DNA from: Phycisphaeraceae bacterium
GTDB lineage: Bacteria; Planctomycetota; Phycisphaerae; Phycisphaerales; UBA1924
DNA length: 64,000 nt
Direction: 5' to 3'
NCBI GenBank assembly: GCA_019636615.1
Contig: JAHBXF010000002.1
Coordinates: 808,001 to 872,000, forward strand
Below, piece by piece: positions 25,673-34,923 of the stretch (within the stretch, counting starts at the first letter, position 1; every line of letters starts with the position of its first letter). Under the pieces are notes generated by a model that was not told the origin of the DNA, searched no databases, and was given only the letters and a program-made list of their open reading frames with translations. A program made the position numbers and the translations under genes.

Positions 25673-26174
25673 CGTTGCTTCCTCTCACGGCGATCCGACG
25701 GGCGTTCTGTTTGTGTGCCTGGGCAATATCTGCCGCTCGCCGCTGGCCAAGGCGGTGTTCACGCGAAAGGTGGAAGATCGCGGCATCGCCTCTCGCTTTC
25801 TGATCGACTCGTGCGGCACGGGCGGCTGGCACGCCGGCGGCAATGCCGACCCCCGCACGCTGCAGATTGCCGCGCGGTACGGCATCGAGTTTGAGCACAC
25901 CGCACGCCGGGTGAGACGAACGGATTTCGAAGCGTTCCACCTGCTGGTGGCGATGGACACGAGCAACATGAACGATCTGCTCGAACTCGGCGCACCGCCC
26001 GACCGCGTGCGCCTGATGCGTTCGTTTGACGTGACGCTCGCCGGGCACACCGGCGGGATGCTGGACGTGCCGGACCCGTACTACGGCGGCCCCGAAGGCT
26101 TCGACCAGATGTACCACATGATCAACCGTGCGTGCGATGGCCTGCTCGCACACCTCGTGCCGGCCCAGCGGTGA
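25665..26174 (+). CDS. Low-molecular-weight protein tyrosine phosphatase
   Basis: 169 residues. The P-loop CLGNICRS (C18, R24) gives nucleophile and phosphate binder, and the general acid D137 lies in DPYYGG. The fold order of the LMW-PTP/arsenate reductase-like family is intact. Bacterial members often dephosphorylate tyrosine kinases of polysaccharide synthesis, but here no such kinase is adjacent. It overlaps the preceding unknown gene by eight bases, implying coupling. Confidence 0.9.
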   Translation: MSDVASSHGDPTGVLFVCLGNICRSPLAKAVFTRKVEDRGIASRFLIDSCGTGGWHAGGNADPRTLQIAARYGIEFEHTARRVRRTDFEAFHLLVAMDTSNMNDLLELGAPPDRVRLMRSFDVTLAGHTGGMLDVPDPYYGGPEGFDQMYHMINRACDGLLAHLVPAQR

Positions 26175-26220
26175 CGAGGGGGTTGCAGACGCCGGAGGAC
26201 GTTGCTGCGAAGGCGCGGGG

Positions 26221-27492
26221 TCAGATCTCCAGCAGGAGCCGCTGCGGGTCTTCGATGCACTGCTTGATGCGCACCAGGAACTGCACCGCCTCGGCGCCGT
26301 CGATGATGCGGTGATCGTACGAGAGCGCCAGGTACATCATGGGACGGATGGCGACGTTGCCGCTGCCGACCGGGTATTCAACGGCGCGGTTTTTCGTGGC
26401 GTGCATGCCCAGGATCGCGCTCTGGGGCGGGTTGAGGATCGGGGTGCTCATCAGGCTGCCGAAGACACCGCCGTTGGTGATCGTGAACGTGCCCCCCTGC
26501 ATCTCTTCGAGGGTCAACTTGCCGTCGCGGGCCCTCACGGCCATGTCTTTGATGCCCTGCTCGATCTGCGCCATGCCGAGCCGTTCGCAGTTGCGGAGCA
26601 CGGGCACCACCAGGCCGCGGGGGGTTGAAACGGCGACAGCAACGTCGCAATACTCGTGCTTCTCGATGGCCGGGTGCCCCTGCTCATCGTTCACGATGAA
26701 AGAGTTGACGAGCGGGTAGGCTTTGAGCGCGCTCACCGCGGCCTTCACGAAAAAGGACATGAACCCCAGCCCGATGCCGTGCTTCTTTTCGAACTCGTCC
26801 TTGTACTGCTTGCGCAGTTCGATGACGGGCCCCATGTCGCACTCGTTGAACGTGGTGAGCATCGCCGCGGTGTGCTGAGCCTGCACCAACCGGGTCGCGA
26901 TGCGTTGTCGCAGAGGGGTCATGCGCTCTCTGGTGACGCCCCTGGGGCCGGCGCCGGCGGGGGAGGCCGCGGGCGGTGGGCTGCCGTTGGCGGCACTGGC
27001 GGCCGAAGGCTGCGACCCGGAACGATCGAGGAAGGCCATGACATCCTGCTCGCGCACCCTGCCCCCGGCGCCGGTCGCGGTGACCTTGGAAAGGTCTACG
27101 CCACGCTCGGAGGCGAGTTTGAGGGCCAGCGGAGTGGCACGAACATCCCCGGCTGTCGCTTCAGCCGCGGGCTGACGGGCCGAGGCCACGGCGGACTTGA
27201 GAGCGCCCGCCTCGCTTGGGGCTGCCTGTTGCGGCTTGGGTTCTGCGGCCGGCGCGGCGGCCTCATCCAGCGACCCCACCACCGCGCCGATCGCAACGGT
27301 CTCTCCGGCCGCGGTCTTGATCTTCAGCGCGCCCGCGGCGGGGGCCGCGACTTCGAGGGTGACCTTGTCGGTCTCCAACTCCAGAACGTTTTCATCGCGC
27401 TTGACGTAGTCACCGTCGTTCTTGAGCCACCTGGTGATCACGCCGGATGTCACGCTTTCGCCGGCCTGCGGGATGACAATGTCAACAGCCAT
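26221..27492 (-). CDS. sucB: 2-oxoglutarate dehydrogenase E2, dihydrolipoyl succinyltransferase
   Basis: 423 residues. A lipoyl domain (1-75) carries K43 in ETDKVTLEV, the lipoylated lysine. A linker rich in Ala and Pro precedes a peripheral subunit-binding domain (about 118-160, [15 protein letters not shown]). A second linker leads to the catalytic acyltransferase domain (about 195-423), with active-site H394 and D398 in DHRIIDG. It passes succinyl groups to CoA in the TCA cycle. It follows sucA with 68 bp between them; E3 is not in the window. Confidence 0.96.
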   Translation of the reverse strand: MAVDIVIPQAGESVTSGVITRWLKNDGDYVKRDENVLELETDKVTLEVAAPAAGALKIKTAAGETVAIGAVVGSLDEAAAPAAEPKPQQAAPSEAGALKSAVASARQPAAEATAGDVRATPLALKLASERGVDLSKVTATGAGGRVREQDVMAFLDRSGSQPSAASAANGSPPPAASPAGAGPRGVTRERMTPLRQRIATRLVQAQHTAAMLTTFNECDMGPVIELRKQYKDEFEKKHGIGLGFMSFFVKAAVSALKAYPLVNSFIVNDEQGHPAIEKHEYCDVAVAVSTPRGLVVPVLRNCERLGMAQIEQGIKDMAVRARDGKLTLEEMQGGTFTITNGGVFGSLMSTPILNPPQSAILGMHATKNRAVEYPVGSGNVAIRPMMYLALSYDHRIIDGAEAVQFLVRIKQCIEDPQRLLLEI

Positions 27493-27560
27493 GTTGGGAT
27501 GGTTCCAGTTCTGGAGGGTGGAGCGGAGTTCACCGATTCAATCGAAGGGCTTTGCCGGGG

Positions 27561-30422
27561 TTATCGCTTTCGACCTTTCGCGGCCCCGCCGGCGGGGAGA
27601 CGCTCTCTCTCGGGCTCTGGCTTCACGGCCGCCGGGTGTGCCCCGTTGGACGAGTGCGCCTTGGCGGCCTGTCCATCGCGCGAGGCCGGCACGCCGACCG
27701 CGGCGGAGATGATCGCCTCCTGGTCTTTCTTGTGGGCCTGTTCAGAGCCGGTGGCCGGCGAAGAACTGGCGGCGCGTCCGATGTATTGAAGGTCGAGACC
27801 GAGTTCCTGCCTGAAGGTGTCGGCCATGAAGAGGTACGCGCCCTGGTTGCGGGGCTCTTCCTGCACCCACACACGGCGAGCGCTCTTGGGGTAGCGGGCG
27901 TCGATGTCTTTGACCATCGCCGCGTGGAAGGGGTACAACTGTTCGATGCGCACCAGGGCGGTATCCATCCGCCCTGAAAGGGCGCGACGCTCGGCCAGTT
28001 CGTGATAGATCTTGCCGGAGCAGTAGAGGACGCTCGTGACGCGTGCCGCGTCTGCCGCCTGAGTGTGCGCCGGGTCGTCGATGGCGTGGCGGAATGCGCC
28101 GCTGAGGAGTTCATCGACGGTGCTCGTGTGCACACGCAGGAACTTCTTGGGCGTCATGACCACCAGCGGCTTGCGGAAGTTGCGGATAGCCTGCCGACGG
28201 AGCATGTGGAAGGTCTGCGCCGCGGTGGATGGGTACACGATCTCCATGTTGTCGTCGGCCGCGAGTTGGAGGAATCTCTCCAGGCGGGCGGAAGAATGCT
28301 CCGGGCCCTGGCCCTCGTGGCCGTGGGGCAAGAGCAGTACCAGGCCGGCCCAGCGGCTCCACTTGACTTCGCTGCTGGCGAGGTACTGGTCGATGATGAT
28401 CTGCGCGCCGTTGACAAAGTCGCCGAACTGGGCTTCCCACATGACGAGCGTTTTGGGCATCGCGCGTGTGTAGCCGTAATCAAAGCCCATCACCGAGAAC
28501 TCAGACAGGGGGCTGTCCCACACCGAGAAGACCGCCTGAGACTGCGGGCGGATGTTGTTGAGGGGGGTGTAGCGCTCGCCGGTTTTCTCGTCGCGCAAGA
28601 CGGCGTGGCGCTGCGTGAAGGTGCCGCGGCGAGAGTCCTGGCCGCTCAAACGCACCGGCGTTCCTTCGAGCAGCAGGGCCCCGACAGCGAGCAGCTCCGC
28701 GTCGGCGTGGTTCAGTTTGCCGGTGGTGGGAATATCGCGCCTGTCCTGCAGGAGCGTCTTGAGTTTCGGGTGAAGGTTGAACCCCTCCGGCGTAGAGCCC
28801 ATCGCGTTGCAGACATCGGCGAGCATCGTTCGCGTGATGGTCGTCGCAGGAGACTCGAAGGAGTAGTTGTCCTGCATGCCCGCCCAGAGCCCGCCGCCCG
28901 GCGTGGGCACCGGGTTGACCGGCGCGGAACGCGCCGCTTCCTGAGCGTCATTGAGTTCGGACGTGACACGCTCGGCCATGGCTTCTGCGTCGGGCTCGTT
29001 GATGATGCCCTCGGAGATCAGCCGCCTGCGGTACCGCTCGGCCGGGCCCGGGTGCTCGCGCACGTGCGCGTAGAGCAGCGGCTGCGTGTAGTTGGGTTCG
29101 TCCTGCTCGTTATGGCCGTAGCGGCGGAAGCAGACGATGTCGATGAAGATGTCTTTGCGGAACTCGTTGCGGTATTCGGCCGCGATCCGGGCCGCCCGAA
29201 CCACCGCTTCGGGATCGTCGCCGTTGACGTGCAGCACGGGCGCGTTGATCATCTTGCCGATGTCGGTGCAGTAGCGCGTTGATCGAGCGTCGCTCGGGTC
29301 GGTCGTGAAGCCCACCTGGTTGTTCACGATGATGTGGATCGTTCCGCCGACCGTGTACCCCTCCAACTGGCTCATGTTGAGGCACTCGGCCACGATGCCC
29401 TGCCCGATCACGGCCGCGTCGCCGTGCAGCAGCACGGACACAACCCGCCGACGGTCGTTGTCGCCGATGGCGTCCTGCTTCGCGCGGCATCGGCCCATCA
29501 CGAGCGGGTTGACGCTCTCGAGGTGGCTGGGGTTGTTCATCATCGAGAGGTGAACAACCGAATCCGCGTTCCAGAGCCTCTGATCGCCGGAGTAGCCGCG
29601 GTGGTACTTAACGTCCCCACCGCCCTGGCGCTGGCCTTCGGACCAACTGTCTTCAAACTCGGTGATGAGTTTGCCCAGGTCTTTGCCGAGGTAGTTCCGC
29701 AGCACCGAGAGTCGCCCGCGGTGGGGCATGCCCAGGATCATTTCCTGCACGCCCAGTTCCCCCGCCCGCTGGGTGAGGAACTTCAGGCAAGGGATCAACG
29801 CTTCGCCGCCTTCAAGGCTGAATCGCTTCTTGCCCTGGTAGCGCTTGCCGAAGAAGGCATCGAACCGCTCGGCGTCGGTCATGAACTGCAATGCACGCAG
29901 GCGGTCTTCTGTCGAGAGTGTGTCCTCGGTGCGTTCCAGACGCTGGATAAACCAAGACCGCTCCTCTGGAGGGCCGGCGTGCATGAACTCCGCGCCGATC
30001 GAGCCGCAGTAGATCGCTTCAAGGGCTTCGATCATGCCCGCGAGGGTGCCGTTGCCGGGAACGCCTTTCACAGGCTCTTTCAACTCTGCCGCGGTCACGC
30101 CGTACGAAGCGGGCTGCAGCGTCGCCGGCTTCTCGACGGGCCGCCCGAAGGGATCCAGCCGGGCGGCCACATGCCCGTCGACCCGGTACGCCTGGAGAAG
30201 ATTGTCTGCGGCGCGCTGCACCAGACTCGGGCCGGCCGCGGGGCCGCCGGATTGAGCGAGTTCGAACCCTTGAAAGAAGGCCCGAACATCGGAAGAAACA
30301 GACTCCGGATCGGCCTTGTAACGGTGATACTCCCCGTCGAGGTACTCGGCATACCAGCCGTTGACGGAAGAGGTCACGGGACGAGGAACGTTCGGAACGG
30401 GCGTGTTTTCGCTGGCGGACAT
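27561..30422 (-). CDS. sucA: 2-oxoglutarate dehydrogenase E1 component
   Basis: 953 residues, a normal length. The N-terminus has the E1 helix with NGWYAEYLDGEYHRYKADPES. The thiamine-diphosphate region contains GDDPEAVVRAARIAAEYR, and the substrate site includes the HRGYSGDQRLWNADSV and NNPSHLESVNPLV segments. A charged, Ala/Pro/Lys-rich tail of about 60 residues ends in KGRKR and looks disordered. SucA decarboxylates 2-oxoglutarate and loads the succinyl group on the SucB lipoate. It is the first gene of the sucAB transcript and divergent from the MazG-like gene across 260 bp. Confidence 0.96.
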   Translation of the reverse strand: MSASENTPVPNVPRPVTSSVNGWYAEYLDGEYHRYKADPESVSSDVRAFFQGFELAQSGGPAAGPSLVQRAADNLLQAYRVDGHVAARLDPFGRPVEKPATLQPASYGVTAAELKEPVKGVPGNGTLAGMIEALEAIYCGSIGAEFMHAGPPEERSWFIQRLERTEDTLSTEDRLRALQFMTDAERFDAFFGKRYQGKKRFSLEGGEALIPCLKFLTQRAGELGVQEMILGMPHRGRLSVLRNYLGKDLGKLITEFEDSWSEGQRQGGGDVKYHRGYSGDQRLWNADSVVHLSMMNNPSHLESVNPLVMGRCRAKQDAIGDNDRRRVVSVLLHGDAAVIGQGIVAECLNMSQLEGYTVGGTIHIIVNNQVGFTTDPSDARSTRYCTDIGKMINAPVLHVNGDDPEAVVRAARIAAEYRNEFRKDIFIDIVCFRRYGHNEQDEPNYTQPLLYAHVREHPGPAERYRRRLISEGIINEPDAEAMAERVTSELNDAQEAARSAPVNPVPTPGGGLWAGMQDNYSFESPATTITRTMLADVCNAMGSTPEGFNLHPKLKTLLQDRRDIPTTGKLNHADAELLAVGALLLEGTPVRLSGQDSRRGTFTQRHAVLRDEKTGERYTPLNNIRPQSQAVFSVWDSPLSEFSVMGFDYGYTRAMPKTLVMWEAQFGDFVNGAQIIIDQYLASSEVKWSRWAGLVLLLPHGHEGQGPEHSSARLERFLQLAADDNMEIVYPSTAAQTFHMLRRQAIRNFRKPLVVMTPKKFLRVHTSTVDELLSGAFRHAIDDPAHTQAADAARVTSVLYCSGKIYHELAERRALSGRMDTALVRIEQLYPFHAAMVKDIDARYPKSARRVWVQEEPRNQGAYLFMADTFRQELGLDLQYIGRAASSSPATGSEQAHKKDQEAIISAAVGVPASRDGQAAKAHSSNGAHPAAVKPEPERERLPAGGAAKGRKR

Positions 30423-30682
30423 GTCGGCTCTCTACCGCACGACTACCCAAACATCTTCCGATCTTTCGCCACGAAAGGCCGGTGGGCGATCTTAGGCGTT
30501 CTTTACCGGGCTTCGTATCGGAAAGTCGTCCCCTCCCACGCGATTCTGCTCTGGTGGAAGGCGAGAAAAGCGCGGACTATTCCGGGCCCGGGGTGTCGAT
30601 CAGTCCAGGCAGCCGACCCACCGGGGGTGCGAGATTGCAGTGCGTTTCCCCGAACCGGGGGCACGCCCGCTACCGTGCGGGC

Positions 30683-30985
30683 ATGAGCCTGACGTTTGCC
30701 GCATTCCAGAAACTCATCAGGGACAGGTACCACGCCACTGATTCGGCCCGGGGCACGCCGGGCACGTTCATGTGGCTCATCGAAGAAGTTGGCGAACTGG
30801 CCACTTCACTTCAGGAGAACGCGCCGGGAAAAGACCCAACGCCCGCGCAGCGCCAGAACCTTGAAGAAGAGTTCGCCGACGTGATCGCGTGGTTGACCAC
30901 ATTGGCCAACATCCACGGGGTTGACCTCGAGCGAGCGCTGAGCAAATACACCGAGCCCGACCGCGTCGAGGGTGTCAAGTCCTGA
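30683..30985 (+). CDS. MazG-like nucleotide pyrophosphohydrolase
   Basis: 100 residues. The MazG-fold motifs are WLIEEVGELATSL and LEEEFADVIAWLTTLANI, which give the EExxE and ExxD metal ligands. The single-domain size fits the small MazG-like or HisE-like pyrophosphatases that hydrolyse non-canonical or excess NTPs; the substrate is unknown. The ATG at 30683 matches where homologous sequence begins. The last 11 bases overlap the end of the convergent SpoIIE gene. Confidence 0.85.
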   Translation: MSLTFAAFQKLIRDRYHATDSARGTPGTFMWLIEEVGELATSLQENAPGKDPTPAQRQNLEEEFADVIAWLTTLANIHGVDLERALSKYTEPDRVEGVKS

Positions 30986-32462
30986 CTTCCTGAGCCTCAG
31001 AGATCGGGGCGCCGGCGAGCCAGGGGTGGGGCATCACCCGCGAGACGAGCGGCCGCGAGAGTTCCACCACGAGTGTGTCGTCGGTGGGAACGCCCACCCG
31101 GTGCGCGGCAACGACACCCAGGACGCGGTCCGGCCATTCGCCGGGCTCGACGCGTGGCATTCCGGCGCAGGCGTGCCGAAGGCTCTTGATGCCCAGCATG
31201 GCGCCGCGCGCGTTGCGGCACTCATACGCGCCGTCGGTGTAGACAATCAGGGCGTCACCCGGCAGGAAGGGCACCCTTCGGCAATCAGGGTCGAAACCAT
31301 CGTCGGGGCACGCGCCCAGGACAAAGGCCGTGGAGTCGAGGTCGGAGATCCGCCCATCGACGGTTCGAAGGAACGCGGGTGGATGGCCGCCGCTGGCATA
31401 CTCAAGCACCCCCTCTGCCAGGTCGGCCCTTGCGCAGAAAGCGGTGACAAAGACCGAGTGGCATGCGAGCGTGAGGTGCGTGTAGCGGTTCAGCAGACGC
31501 AGCACCTCACCCGGGTGCACACCGGGATTTTCAGCGAATATTCGCGCCAGTTCACCGTAGAGCCTGTTGACCGTCAGCGCCGCGATGATGCCGTGCCCCG
31601 TGACATCCATCACGACAAGGCTGCACGAGCCGCCCCCGCCCGCCCGCGGCTCTTCCATGCTGGCGAAGAGATAATCGCCGCCGATCTGCCGCATGGGCTC
31701 GTACGCGTAGGTGAGTCGGAACGGCCCTGTGGTCACAGGTCGCGGGAAGAGCGATTCATGGATGCGTCTGGCATCGACCAGTTCTCTCTTGACTTCGCCG
31801 TAGCGGTGCTGGAAGAACCTGAGTTTGAACTGTGCCGCGCGCCGGGAATCTCTGAGCATGCACACCAGAAACCCCGGCACACCAACCAATGGCGAAATGG
31901 CCACCAGCCAGATCCGCAGTGCGACATCCTGCTTGCCCAGGAAAAAGAGGAGGATTGCGTTGAGGCCCAGCACCGGGAAGAGGGGGCGCAGCGACTGCAT
32001 CGGCGACCAGGGCAGGATGGCGGAAGCGAGCAGGTGGGTGAGCGCAAAGCCGGCCAGCCCCAACGAGCCGCGCGCACTGAGCCAGTCGAGCGAGATGCGG
32101 ATCACCCCGTCGGCGATGACCAGGACGTGGCTGAGTTTCACGAGTTGCGCCAGCGAGAGGTGCGACTTTCGCACCGTGAGAAAGCACAGGCCGGCGATGG
32201 CGAAGTTGATGAGCCCCAGCCCCCACACCCACCACTGCACACGATCCGTGGCCGTTCCGCGGCCGATGGCCTCGGCCATTTTCTCGGTCACGCCCCAGGC
32301 GATCACCACCGCGCCCACGCTGATGATCCAGAAGGACAGGTGAACAATCGCGAGCACCCCGGAAAACCACATCACACGACGCTGAAGCAGGTTCTGCGTG
32401 TGAGATGCGAACTCCTCGTGGAACTCGCTGGTGAGCGTGTTGATGGACTGCTGCCCTGGCAC
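30975..32462 (-). CDS. Membrane SpoIIE/RsbU-type PP2C serine phosphatase
   Basis: 495 residues. Six hydrophobic segments occupy about residues 30-200. A linker helix with ARRIHESLFP (230-240) is typical for RsbU-type proteins. The PP2C SpoIIE domain (about 245-470) carries metal-site motifs GGDY (261-264), DVTGHG (286-291), ASGGHPPAFL and TDG, plus TDDTLVVEL. Such phosphatases usually act on anti-sigma-factor antagonists or similar regulators, with the membrane part sensing a signal. No anti-sigma gene is nearby; the upstream neighbours are small membrane and pilin-like genes. Confidence 0.93.
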   Translation of the reverse strand: MPGQQSINTLTSEFHEEFASHTQNLLQRRVMWFSGVLAIVHLSFWIISVGAVVIAWGVTEKMAEAIGRGTATDRVQWWVWGLGLINFAIAGLCFLTVRKSHLSLAQLVKLSHVLVIADGVIRISLDWLSARGSLGLAGFALTHLLASAILPWSPMQSLRPLFPVLGLNAILLFFLGKQDVALRIWLVAISPLVGVPGFLVCMLRDSRRAAQFKLRFFQHRYGEVKRELVDARRIHESLFPRPVTTGPFRLTYAYEPMRQIGGDYLFASMEEPRAGGGGSCSLVVMDVTGHGIIAALTVNRLYGELARIFAENPGVHPGEVLRLLNRYTHLTLACHSVFVTAFCARADLAEGVLEYASGGHPPAFLRTVDGRISDLDSTAFVLGACPDDGFDPDCRRVPFLPGDALIVYTDGAYECRNARGAMLGIKSLRHACAGMPRVEPGEWPDRVLGVVAAHRVGVPTDDTLVVELSRPLVSRVMPHPWLAGAPISEAQEVRT

Positions 32463-32479
32463 GGACGAATACTACGTGC

Positions 32480-32767
32480 CTACTCCCCACCGTCGCGGGG
32501 CTCTCCCGGCACCGACCGATCGTCGCCGTCCGCGCCACCCTCGGCGGCCGCCTGCATCGCCGGCGGTGGCGCCGCCTTGCCGCGGATCTGGCGCTCCGGC
32601 TCGGCGTAGGCCGTACGGGGAATTGTCGTCACCACCCGCAGTTTCATCCAGATGAGCATGGTGATGCCCAGCGTCAGCGCGCACGTTGTGACCAGCGCGG
32701 CCACCGTGCGGGCGGGCACGTGGTGCACCGGCGAGGCTTTCTTTGAAGTGGCATCAGTCGTCTTCAC
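32480..32767 (-). CDS. Small single-pass membrane protein
   Basis: 95 residues from a GTG at 32767 that overlaps the end of the pseudopilin gene at 32754; AGGTG lies upstream. One transmembrane helix (about 21-41, AALVTTCALTLGITMLIW) is followed by a positively charged, Pro/Ala/Gln-rich and then Asp/Gly-rich tail. No family was recognised. The position between a pseudopilin and the SpoIIE phosphatase gene and the overlapping start suggest a shared function. Confidence 0.6.
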   Translation of the reverse strand: MKTTDATSKKASPVHHVPARTVAALVTTCALTLGITMLIWMKLRVVTTIPRTAYAEPERQIRGKAAPPPAMQAAAEGGADGDDRSVPGEPRDGGE

Positions 32768-33311
32768 GTGGCGGCACCTGTGCTTCTGGGAGTTCCTGAA
32801 CTGTGACCCTGCCCGTGAAGGCCTCGATCCAGACGCGATACCGCTGCGTGCCCGATTCAAGATCGATGAACTGGGCGGGCGCGGGCTGCGCACTCCCGGG
32901 CGAGGCGACAGGCCCGCCCAACTCGTCAAAGACGAGTGTGTTGGCCGTGATCGACATCTCGCCGAAGCGGGCGTTGCCGAACTCTTCCCCGCCGATCTGC
33001 CTGCGGGTGATGACATCGCTCGAAAGGTCGAGCGCGTTGCCCAGCACAGGCGCGAGCACGTAGCGATCGCCCCGTTCGTGCCTTTCAAAGACAATCGCCT
33101 GCGGAACCTGCAGGGCGACCGCGTCGGATTGAATCTGCGTGATGTCCGAAACCATGGTCCGCACCGCCCCCTGAAGCCGCAGGGTGCTGCTGTGCGAGAA
33201 GGCAGGGACGACCATCGTCGCGGCGATGCCCAGGATTGTCACGACAATCAGCACTTCAATGAGTGTGTATCCCCCGCGTCGCGATCGACGTTCGGGTGTC
33301 GTGGCGTTCAT
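32754..33311 (-). CDS. FimT/GspH-like minor pseudopilin
   Basis: 185 residues. The leader MNATTPERRSRRG is followed by the prepilin motif G-YTLIE with glutamate at +5 and a hydrophobic helix (about 15-37). The globular domain has beta-rich pattern and the ALQVPQAIVFER region typical of GspH/FimT minor pilins. It is separate from the gsp operon at 1-4812. Its stop overlaps the start of the small membrane gene at 32767. Confidence 0.85.
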   Translation of the reverse strand: MNATTPERRSRRGGYTLIEVLIVVTILGIAATMVVPAFSHSSTLRLQGAVRTMVSDITQIQSDAVALQVPQAIVFERHERGDRYVLAPVLGNALDLSSDVITRRQIGGEEFGNARFGEMSITANTLVFDELGGPVASPGSAQPAPAQFIDLESGTQRYRVWIEAFTGRVTVQELPEAQVPPREDD

Positions 33312-33361
33312 GAAGGTCGCTCCTTGGGGGCCGAGCCTGGCCCGGCTGGCCCGTGTCCGGC

Positions 33362-33724
33362 TTACTTGCCCTCGGACGGAAATCGGATCTGGGGCATCTC
33401 GCTGACGCGCACAGTCAAACCTTTCGCCATCAGCGCTTCCATGCGCTCCAGGCGGGAGTTCATCGCCCGCAACTGCGCGATCATGTCCTTGCGTTGCTCC
33501 GCCGCGCTCACACGCCCGCCTGTTTCATCGCCATCAGTGCCGCCTGAGCGTGGCTGCTGCGCGGCCGCCTTGGCGAGCAGTCCGCCGCCTGGGCCTTCGA
33601 CGGGGTTGAACATGACGACCGCGGCCAGGGCCGCCGCCACCGCCACGAAGAGGGGCGCGTACACCTTGCGGCGAGATTCCTGCAACCTGGGTGCCTCGGT
33701 GAGCGTGGCAGACTGTTGATCCAT
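33362..33724 (-). CDS. Small membrane protein with C-terminal helix
   Basis: 120 residues. A transmembrane helix (about 22-39, YAPLFVAVAAALAAVVMF) with a basic N-terminal flank implies the C-terminus is outside. A glycine- and alanine-rich linker precedes a heptad-like helix (about 74-100, RKDMIAQLRAMNSRLERMEALMAKG) that could oligomerise. No family was recognised. It lies between two pseudopilin genes on the same strand. Confidence 0.68.
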   Translation of the reverse strand: MDQQSATLTEAPRLQESRRKVYAPLFVAVAAALAAVVMFNPVEGPGGGLLAKAAAQQPRSGGTDGDETGGRVSAAEQRKDMIAQLRAMNSRLERMEALMAKGLTVRVSEMPQIRFPSEGK

Positions 33725-33854
33725 GACTGGGCTCCTTGGCCTGAACCATCGACGCGCTAGACAGGGGGCTTGAGCCTCACCCGGGAAACCCCACCTTCAG
33801 GATTGCCTGGTCGGCAAGAACTGACACCTGTCCGGGTTGATCCGACGGGAGCGG

Positions 33855-34283
33855 CTATCGGGCGAATGGAACGTCGTCGCCGTCAAAACTCGCGGCCCAT
33901 GTTCGTCCGGTGGCGGGGTCGAAGATCCAGCCGTAGTTCGTATGGAAACTGGTATCAGGGCCGGTGCGGAACACAATCAGCCCCGCGTTCGGCCCGCCCA
34001 CCCATTGGTTCAGGGGACGCTCGCGCAGGTACGTATCGCCGGGGTTGGCGATCTGGCCCCAGGTGCCGTTGCCCTCGGTCACCGCCGGGAGCATGTTGTT
34101 GTTGCGCACGTAGTAGACATCCATCGCGCGTCGGATCTTGATCAACTGGTCCTGGGTTGCTTTCAACTGCGCATCGGCCGTGGCGTTGGCGTATTGCGGG
34201 ATGACAACCGCCACCAGGATCCCCAGCACGACAACGACGACCAGGAGTTCAACCAGTGTGAATGCTCTGCTGCAACGAGACAT
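33855..34283 (-). CDS. Pseudopilin, GspG-like, second of a tandem pair
   Basis: 142 residues from the ATG at 34283, which follows GGGAGGATCGCG; the 92-residue upstream extension of the frame has no pilin leader and is rejected. Prepilin site A-FTLVE with glutamate at residue 12 and a hydrophobic helix. The C-terminal part contains YLRERPLNQW, GLIVFRTGPDTSF and GWIFDPATGRTWAASFDGDD, which correspond in order to those of the protein at 34489. The pair may have arisen by duplication. Confidence 0.85.
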   Translation of the reverse strand: MSRCSRAFTLVELLVVVVVLGILVAVVIPQYANATADAQLKATQDQLIKIRRAMDVYYVRNNNMLPAVTEGNGTWGQIANPGDTYLRERPLNQWVGGPNAGLIVFRTGPDTSFHTNYGWIFDPATGRTWAASFDGDDVPFAR

Positions 34284-34431
34284 CGCGATCCTCCCGAGAT
34301 GGCGCACCGCCCTCGCGGCATGTATCGACCCGCGGAGCGTGCCCCTTGGAACGCGCCGGCTCAACCCGAGACATTTTCGCGCTGGGCACGTCGCACAACC
34401 CTTGCACGCCGCGCACTCACGCCCAAAAGCA

Positions 34432-34457
34432 GACGCGGGCGCCTGAGCGCCCGCGTC
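34432..34457 (-). terminator. Terminator-like hairpin between the two pseudopilin genes
   Basis: Perfect 11-bp stem GACGCGGGCGC / GCGCCCGCGTC with a four-base loop. On the minus strand it lies 31 bases past the stop of the upstream pilin gene and is followed by TGCTTTTG. The T-run is short and offset, so it may be a partial terminator or attenuator setting the ratio of the two pilins. Confidence 0.6.
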
Positions 34458-34488
34458 CGTGTGCATACTGAGGAACCGTGCCGAGGCA

Positions 34489-34923
34489 TCAGTCGGTGGC
34501 GGTGCCGGTGACGGTGCCGTCGGTCTCGTTGAAGTAAGAGGCGTAGAGGGTGCGCTCATCCGAGTTCCACACCCAGGCGGTGCTGGCGCTGCCGCGGGTG
34601 GTGCCGCTGACGACGGAGATCGAAGCCTTCGCGGCGGCGTCGCCGGGGAACGCGGGGTTCTGCGGGGGGGTCTTGACGTAGTTGCCGCTGATCAGGGTCG
34701 TCCAGCCGTCGGTGGCGAAGTCGGGGTACGCGCCGTTGTTGCGGGCGTTGAAGAGTTCGATCTGATTCTGAACGCTCTTCAACTGCGCCTTGAGGTTGCC
34801 GGCCTGGGCATCCTGTGTGGCGTTTGTGAACTGCGGCACCACGATGGCCGCGAGAATACCGAGGATCACGACGACGATCAGAATTTCGACCAGTGTAAAT
34901 GCCTTACGGCTGCGCTTTGACAT
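34489..34923 (-). CDS. Pseudopilin, GspG-like, first of a tandem pair
   Basis: 144 residues. ATG at 34923 after AGGAG at good spacing; the open frame to 35049 has no pilin leader. Prepilin site KA-FTLVE with glutamate at residue 13, then a hydrophobic helix ending LGILAAIVVPQF, then a long helix and a beta-rich C-terminal domain with WTTLISGNYV, NPAFPGD and AWVWNSDERTLYASYF. The overall order resembles the major type II pseudopilin GspG. Probable major filament component of this second pilin-like locus. Confidence 0.88.
   Translation of the reverse strand: MSKRSRKAFTLVEILIVVVILGILAAIVVPQFTNATQDAQAGNLKAQLKSVQNQIELFNARNNGAYPDFATDGWTTLISGNYVKTPPQNPAFPGDAAAKASISVVSGTTRGSASTAWVWNSDERTLYASYFNETDGTVTGTATD

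Noticed and set aside
28002-29282. 426-codon open frame on the plus strand
   Set aside because: Antisense to sucA, with no recognisable domain; a shadow of the real gene.
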